Shown piece by piece: positions 59,957 to 64,000 of a DNA stretch of 64,000 nucleotides (position 1 is the first letter of the stretch; every line of letters begins with the position of its first letter). The notes beneath the pieces are model-generated. The model was given only the letters and a program-made list of their open reading frames with translations. It was not told where the DNA came from and did not search any database. Source of the DNA: Candidatus Sulfopaludibacter sp. SbA3 (GTDB lineage: Bacteria; Acidobacteriota; Terriglobia; Bryobacterales; Bryobacteraceae); the NCBI GenBank assembly GCA_945890485.1, contig CAMDCN010000022.1, forward strand, positions 62,001-126,000, written 5' to 3'. A program made the translations under genes and the position numbers.

Positions 59957-61117
59957 GTGATTCCCAGACTTCTCCTCGCCCTCGCCCTCCAACTCTCCTT
60001 GTCCGGCGCCGACTGGGACCCCACCCAGGAAGCCAACCGCGTCCTCCGCGGACTCATCAACGTCACCGGCCCCGAAGTGAAGGGCGCCCACGACGCCGAG
60101 TTCGTCCTCATCGGCCGCCACGCCTACATCGTCTCCATGGCCAACGACGTCCAGCCCGGCGAAAACGCCGAGTGGCCCTTCGTCTATTGCACCCTCTCCG
60201 TCGTCGACATCCAGACCATGCAGGTCGTCAAGCGCGTCCCCATGGCCAAAGGGGGCCAGGCCTTCCGCAACGCCACCCTGCCGGAAGGAGCCTGTTTCGT
60301 CCCCCGTATTATTCAGAAGGACCGGCACACCCTCCGCACGTTCTTCGCGAGCGAAGCGCCGGGCAAGCGCCAGGCGCAGTCCTACCATCTGGACTTCGAC
60401 ATCCGGAAGCTTGCCTTCTCGAACCGTATCGAAAAGACGAAGATCCAAACCCGCGCCGGCGTCTTCCCCATGCAGCCTCAGCGCTTTTATCAGGACGCGG
60501 TCACCGCCCAGGGTTTCCGCCGCGAGCCCAAGGATTTCGGGCTCTACACCATCGACTCCTTCAAGGAGTTCGACGGCAAGACCTACGTTGCCATGAACAA
60601 CTATCCCGGCGGCCAGAACGGGCTGGCGATCCTGAACAAGAAGCGCGACACGTTCACGGTAGTAGGCCACTTCAACCCCTCCGGAGCCGAGCGGCTCACG
60701 GAATCCGCCATCCACCGTCTGCCCGATGGCTCCTGGCTCGCGATCTGCCGTCAGGATGGCGGCACCGCCAACTACATGTTCTCCACCAGCCCCGACGGGA
60801 AGACCTGGACGGCCCCGGCCTACCGCGACATCGTGCCCAACGGAGGAAGCTCAAAACCGAACTTCGAGAAGTTCAACGGAATCTACTATCTCGGCTGGCA
60901 GGAATCGACGCGCGTGAACGGAGTCTCCCGCTCGGTCTTCAACATAGACGTCTCGCCCGACGGCGTCCAATGGAAACGCAAATACCGCTTCGCCACGGAA
61001 AAGTCATTCCAATACGCTTCGTTCCATCAGCACGAAGGAAAGATCTATTTCACCGTCACCCAAGGCGACTCTTCCCCCAGCCGCAAGGAACGCATCATGT
61101 TCGGAAAGCTCGAGTAG
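59957..61117 (+). CDS. Exported sialidase-like beta-propeller protein
   Basis: A 386-residue protein. Signal peptide MIPRLLLALALQLSLSGA. Repeated Asp-rich strand motifs, such as HAYIVSMANDVQPGENAEWP, FSTSPDGKTWTAPAYRD and NIDVSPDGVQWKRKYRFA, are Asp-box (BNR-type) turns, predicting a five- or six-bladed propeller. Many BNR proteins are glycosidases, but I cannot find the full set of catalytic Arg and Tyr, so the activity is open. Confidence 0.7.
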   Translation: MIPRLLLALALQLSLSGADWDPTQEANRVLRGLINVTGPEVKGAHDAEFVLIGRHAYIVSMANDVQPGENAEWPFVYCTLSVVDIQTMQVVKRVPMAKGGQAFRNATLPEGACFVPRIIQKDRHTLRTFFASEAPGKRQAQSYHLDFDIRKLAFSNRIEKTKIQTRAGVFPMQPQRFYQDAVTAQGFRREPKDFGLYTIDSFKEFDGKTYVAMNNYPGGQNGLAILNKKRDTFTVVGHFNPSGAERLTESAIHRLPDGSWLAICRQDGGTANYMFSTSPDGKTWTAPAYRDIVPNGGSSKPNFEKFNGIYYLGWQESTRVNGVSRSVFNIDVSPDGVQWKRKYRFATEKSFQYASFHQHEGKIYFTVTQGDSSPSRKERIMFGKLE

Positions 61118-61129
61118 CGCTCGCTCCCG

Positions 61130-61330
61130 CTACCGCCCCTGATGGAACGCGAAGAAGAACAAGGTAGCGCCCAAGCTGGCGAGCAGCCAAACCAACGAGC
61201 GAAGGAATCCAAACAAGGGAACCACATCCCCCAGAAAGCCCGTAGTCGCCTGCAGAAAGTCCGCGGCCAGCACCAGCGTCAAAAGCACATTGCCAACCAA
61301 TGCGAACAGAGAAGCGTTCTTCAGAGTCAT
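61130..61330 (-). CDS. Small two-TM membrane protein
   Basis: A 66-residue protein starting MTLKNASLFALVGNVLLTLV with a second hydrophobic segment FLRSLVWLLASLGATLFFFA. ATG 61330 begins the hydrophobic segment; the longer frame adds 45 polar residues that cross the divergent gap. No family recognised; 12 nt from the propeller stop. Confidence 0.55.
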   Translation of the reverse strand: MTLKNASLFALVGNVLLTLVLAADFLQATTGFLGDVVPLFGFLRSLVWLLASLGATLFFFAFHQGR

Positions 61331-61522
61331 GGTTGCAGTATGGGTGTACACGCCACGCGGCGCAACTACCTGAAATTCCCTTATCCCGTTCGCCACGCCG
61401 AAGCCGTCATTGGATCCTGGCTCTTGCAACGATCCCCTGCAAGAGGGTCCACTTCGAACGGCCATCCATCAGCATCCCTTTCGAGGAGCCGCCCACACGC
61501 AGCGGAACAGCGAGGTTGGTAG

Positions 61523-61528
61523 TAGAAT
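61523..61528 (+). promoter_or_regulatory. Candidate -10 box of the DUF1592 gene
   Basis: TAGAAT ends 10 nt before GTG 61539. It lies in the 208-nt gap 61331-61538, which holds nothing else I can identify. Confidence 0.4.
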
Positions 61529-61538
61529 ACGACCCGTA

Positions 61539-63917
61539 GTGGGTCAACAGAACTGGACAACTCTAAGAACAGGCTTGGCCGCACTCGCCGCCGCGCTTTT
61601 CCTGTCCGCACCAGTCCAGTGCCACGCCCAGCAGCGCCAGTTCCTCGATCGCTACTGCGCATCTTGCCATAACGAACGCGTAAAGAACGGCGGCCTCAGC
61701 CTGGACCACGCCACCCTGCCCCGGCCCGAGTCCCAACCCGAACTTTGGGAAAAAGTGGTCCGCAAGCTGCGCACCGGCGTCATGCCGCCTCCCAACATGC
61801 CGCAGCCCCCAGCCGCCGATCGCCTCGCCATCCTGACCTCGCTCGAATCCTCCCTCGATGCCGCCAAGCTCAATCCCGGCCGCACCGAAACACTCCGGCG
61901 CCTGAACCGAACCGAGTACCAGAACGCCATCCGGGACCTGCTCGCGCTCGACATCGACGCCGCCTCCCTGCTGCCCGCCGACGAGAGCGGCCACGGCTTC
62001 GACAACGTCAACGTCGGCGACCTGTCCCCTGCCCTGCTGAATCGCTACATCTCCGCCGCCCAGAAAATCAGCCGCTTGGCCGTGGGCAGCACCCAATCCT
62101 CGCTCCAAAGCGATACCATCGGCCTCCGCGCCGATCTCACTCAGGAAGGTCATCTGCCCGGCATGCCAATCGGCACCCGCGGCGGCCTCTCCACGCCCTA
62201 TACCTTCTCCCAGGACGGCGAGTATGAAATCCAAGTCCTGCTGATGCGCGATCTAGCCGGCGTCGTCAGCGGCCTCCGCGATTCCCGTCAACATGAAATG
62301 CTCCTGCTGCTCGACCGCCAACCGGTCCATTCCTTCATGCTCTCAAGCGAATCCATCGGCAGCGAAATCCTGAATGAAAAGCCTTTGAAAGTGCGCATCC
62401 CCGTCAAGGCCGGCCCCCACCACATCGCGGTCACCTTTATCAAGGAAGGCTCCTCGCTCATCGATACCCCCAGGCAGCCCACCGCCTCCCGCTACAACGA
62501 CCGCCGTCATCCGCGCACGGCGCCCGCCGTCGACCAGATCGCGATCACCGGACCGTTTGCCCCCCAAGGCGCCGGCGATACCCCCAGCCGCCGCCGGTTA
62601 TTTGTGTGCCGGCCAACCGGCCCCGGCAAAGCGCAAGAAGAGAAATGCGCGGCGTCGATACTTGCAACCCTCATGCGCCGCGCCTACCGCCGGCCCATCG
62701 CCCCGGCCGAAGTCGCCGAGCCCATGGCCTACTTTCGCCAAGGCCGCGCCGCAGGCGATTTCGACCTCGGCATCACCACCGCCGTCACCGCCGTCCTCAC
62801 CAACCCGAAGTTCCTCTTCCGCGTGGAATCCGACCCTGCCAAAGTACCCGCCAGCGGCATCTACCGCATCAGCGATCTCGAACTCGCCTCGCGCCTCTCC
62901 TTCTTCCTATGGAGCAGCATCCCGGACGACGAACTGCTCGACGCCGCCATTCGGGGCCAGCTAAGCGACCCCGTGGAACTGGAGAAGCAGACCCGCCGCC
63001 TGCTCGCCGATCGCCGGTCGGTCAATCTCGCCACGAACTTCGCCGGCCAGTGGCTACGCCTCCGCAATATCGATTCCGTCCTCCCCAGCGGCAATCTCTT
63101 TCGCGACTTCGACGACAACCTCCGGCAAGCCTTCCGCCAGGAGACCGAACTCTTCTTCGATAGCGTCGTGCGCGAAGATCGCAGCGTCCGCACCTTCCTC
63201 AAGTCGGACTACACCTTCCTGAACGAGCGCCTCGCCAAGCACTATGAAATCCCCGGAGTCTACGGCAGCCGCTTCCGCCGCGTCATGCTCGCCCCCAATA
63301 GCAAGCGCGGCGGACTGCTCCGCCAGGGCAGCGTCCTCTCGGTCACCTCCTATGCCACCCGCACCTCGCCCGTGCTCCGCGGCGTACTGGTGCTGCGCAA
63401 CATGCTGGGCGCCCCTCCCCCGGCCCCGCCGCCGCAGGTGCCGGCGCTCGACGAAAGCACCGTCGCCGCCAACCTTCCCATGCGCCAGCGCCTCGCCGCC
63501 CACCGCGGCAACCCAGCCTGCGCCAGTTGCCACCGCACCATCGATCCCGTGGGCTTCGCCCTCGAAAACTTCGATGCCGTCGGCCGGTGGCGCGACCTCG
63601 AAGTCGAAGATCAACCCGTCGATTCCTCCGGCGCCGTCCCTGGCGACCGGGAGTTCCAGGGTGTCGACGGCCTCGAAGCCGCGCTGCTGCGCCGTCCCGA
63701 ACTGTTTGCCACCACCCTCACCGAAAACCTGCTCACCTTCGCGCTCGGTCGAGGCGTCGAGTATTACGACGCGCCCGCCGTCCGCAGGATCGTGCACACT
63801 GCGGAGAAGGACGAATACCGGTTCTCCTCCCTCATCCTGGGAATCGTCAAGAGCGCTCCCTTTCAAATGCGGCGCACAGCTCCGGCTGCCGTTGCCGTTA
63901 ACACCGGCGCCAGGTAG
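61539..63917 (+). CDS. DUF1592 domain-containing cytochrome-like protein (DUF1587/1595/1592/1588/1585)
   Basis: A 792-residue secreted protein. GTG 61539 puts a signal peptide (TGLAALAAALFLSAPVQCHA) near the N-terminus; the longer frame adds 43 residues. YCASCHNERVKNGGLSLD near 38-55 is a haem-type CxxCH, LRRLNRTEYQNAIRDLLALD is DUF1587, and SRLSFFLWSSIPDDELLDAA is DUF1592. CASCHRTIDPVGFALENFDA near 668 is DUF1588 with a second CxxCH, and LTENLLTFALGRGVEYYDAP is DUF1585. This set is frequent in Acidobacteria and Planctomycetes; function unknown, probably polymer or sugar oxidation. The DUF1552 gene follows with 12 nt. Confidence 0.88.
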   Translation: MGQQNWTTLRTGLAALAAALFLSAPVQCHAQQRQFLDRYCASCHNERVKNGGLSLDHATLPRPESQPELWEKVVRKLRTGVMPPPNMPQPPAADRLAILTSLESSLDAAKLNPGRTETLRRLNRTEYQNAIRDLLALDIDAASLLPADESGHGFDNVNVGDLSPALLNRYISAAQKISRLAVGSTQSSLQSDTIGLRADLTQEGHLPGMPIGTRGGLSTPYTFSQDGEYEIQVLLMRDLAGVVSGLRDSRQHEMLLLLDRQPVHSFMLSSESIGSEILNEKPLKVRIPVKAGPHHIAVTFIKEGSSLIDTPRQPTASRYNDRRHPRTAPAVDQIAITGPFAPQGAGDTPSRRRLFVCRPTGPGKAQEEKCAASILATLMRRAYRRPIAPAEVAEPMAYFRQGRAAGDFDLGITTAVTAVLTNPKFLFRVESDPAKVPASGIYRISDLELASRLSFFLWSSIPDDELLDAAIRGQLSDPVELEKQTRRLLADRRSVNLATNFAGQWLRLRNIDSVLPSGNLFRDFDDNLRQAFRQETELFFDSVVREDRSVRTFLKSDYTFLNERLAKHYEIPGVYGSRFRRVMLAPNSKRGGLLRQGSVLSVTSYATRTSPVLRGVLVLRNMLGAPPPAPPPQVPALDESTVAANLPMRQRLAAHRGNPACASCHRTIDPVGFALENFDAVGRWRDLEVEDQPVDSSGAVPGDREFQGVDGLEAALLRRPELFATTLTENLLTFALGRGVEYYDAPAVRRIVHTAEKDEYRFSSLILGIVKSAPFQMRRTAPAAVAVNTGAR

Positions 63918-63929
63918 AAGGACAATGCC

Positions 63930-64000
63930 ATGTTTCTAACCAAAAAAGCGATTCCCCGGCGGGCCATGCTGCGCAGCGCCCAGGCGGCCCTGGCGCTGCC
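63930..64000 (+). CDS. DUF1552 domain-containing protein, N-terminal fragment
   Basis: Only the first ~23 residues are present, MFLTKKAIPRRAMLRSAQAA, a twin-arginine leader typical of DUF1552 proteins, which almost always follow DUF1592 genes. ATG 63930 has AAGGA about 9 nt upstream; the ATG at 63925 hits a stop after four codons. The rest lies beyond the window. Confidence 0.75.
   Translation, partial: MFLTKKAIPRRAMLRSAQAALAL

Noticed and set aside
1-64000. tRNA, rRNA, CRISPR arrays, insertion sequences, riboswitches and clear rho-independent terminators
   Set aside because: I saw no T-loop-like GGTTCGA motif in context, no regularly spaced repeats, no transposase motif and no GC hairpin followed by a T run. 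Short RNAs cannot be excluded by eye.

Overview
The window is one contiguous, gene-dense, GC-rich bacterial segment, best explained as the chromosome of an acidobacterium of the Solibacter/Bryobacter type. The evidence for this is the gene content: a DUF1592/DUF1552 gene pair, a Pirellula-type haem-binding domain on a PQQ dehydrogenase, eukaryote-like Ser/Thr kinases carrying TPR tails beside TIGR02999-type ECF sigma factors, an ECF42 sigma factor with a DGPF partner, and giant TPR proteins. I saw no rRNA, tRNA, CRISPR array, IS element or phage. There is no stretch above 300 bases without a gene. The taxonomic call is an inference from recognised families and no search was run.

Layout. 1-5.4 kb (+): end of an aldehyde dehydrogenase, then a translationally coupled GT4 glycosyltransferase, ABC ATPase and 1008-residue FtsX-type permease. 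5.4-8.1 kb (+): a small cytochrome c and a dihaem-PQQ dehydrogenase fusion. 8.1-13.2 kb (+): an overlapping run of three glycosyltransferases with two paralogous two-TM proteins and a small Cys-rich protein between them. 13.1-16.4 kb: a cyanophycinase-like S51 peptidase, an aminotransferase and an enolase-superfamily dehydratase. 16.4-22.9 kb (-): a complete cytochrome c maturation operon in the order ccmE-F-H-(zinc ribbon)-(regulatory-like domain)-A-B-C-D, including a 49-residue CcmD. Its CcmE is of the CxxxY type. 22.9-30 kb (+): a methyltransferase, M20 peptidase, EamA permease, HtrA-like protease, PG-binding protein, alanine dehydrogenase and two small unknowns. 30-31.8 kb: an exonuclease and another PG-binding protein.

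31.8-45.9 kb (-) is the most intriguing block. It is a seven-gene, 14-kb operon in which every junction overlaps: metallophosphoesterase, beta-propeller, VIT-vWA protein, 2062-residue TPR protein, DUF3352-like protein, minimal penicillin-binding transpeptidase and SpoIID/LytB protein. I read it as an uncharacterised envelope or peptidoglycan system. 46-55.4 kb: an alpha/beta hydrolase, a decayed AbrB-VapC pair, two ECF-sigma/TPR-kinase modules in mirror image around three secreted paralogues, and an intact VapBC pair. 55.4-64 kb: a CAP protein, ECF42 sigma factor, double-DGPF protein, class-C-like serine hydrolase, dienelactone hydrolase, secreted propeller, small membrane protein, DUF1592 protein and the start of a DUF1552 protein.

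Two window-wide patterns stand out. Sixteen starts, nearly all of genes heading a transcript, have a TANNNT box 5-10 nt upstream, usually with no Shine-Dalgarno sequence, which suggests widespread leaderless transcription. Strand composition also changes, from a G-rich + strand over about 1-15 kb to a C-rich + strand over about 22-64 kb. Gene starts given here were chosen by signal peptides, Shine-Dalgarno spacing, overlaps and these boxes, so several differ from the longest open frame.
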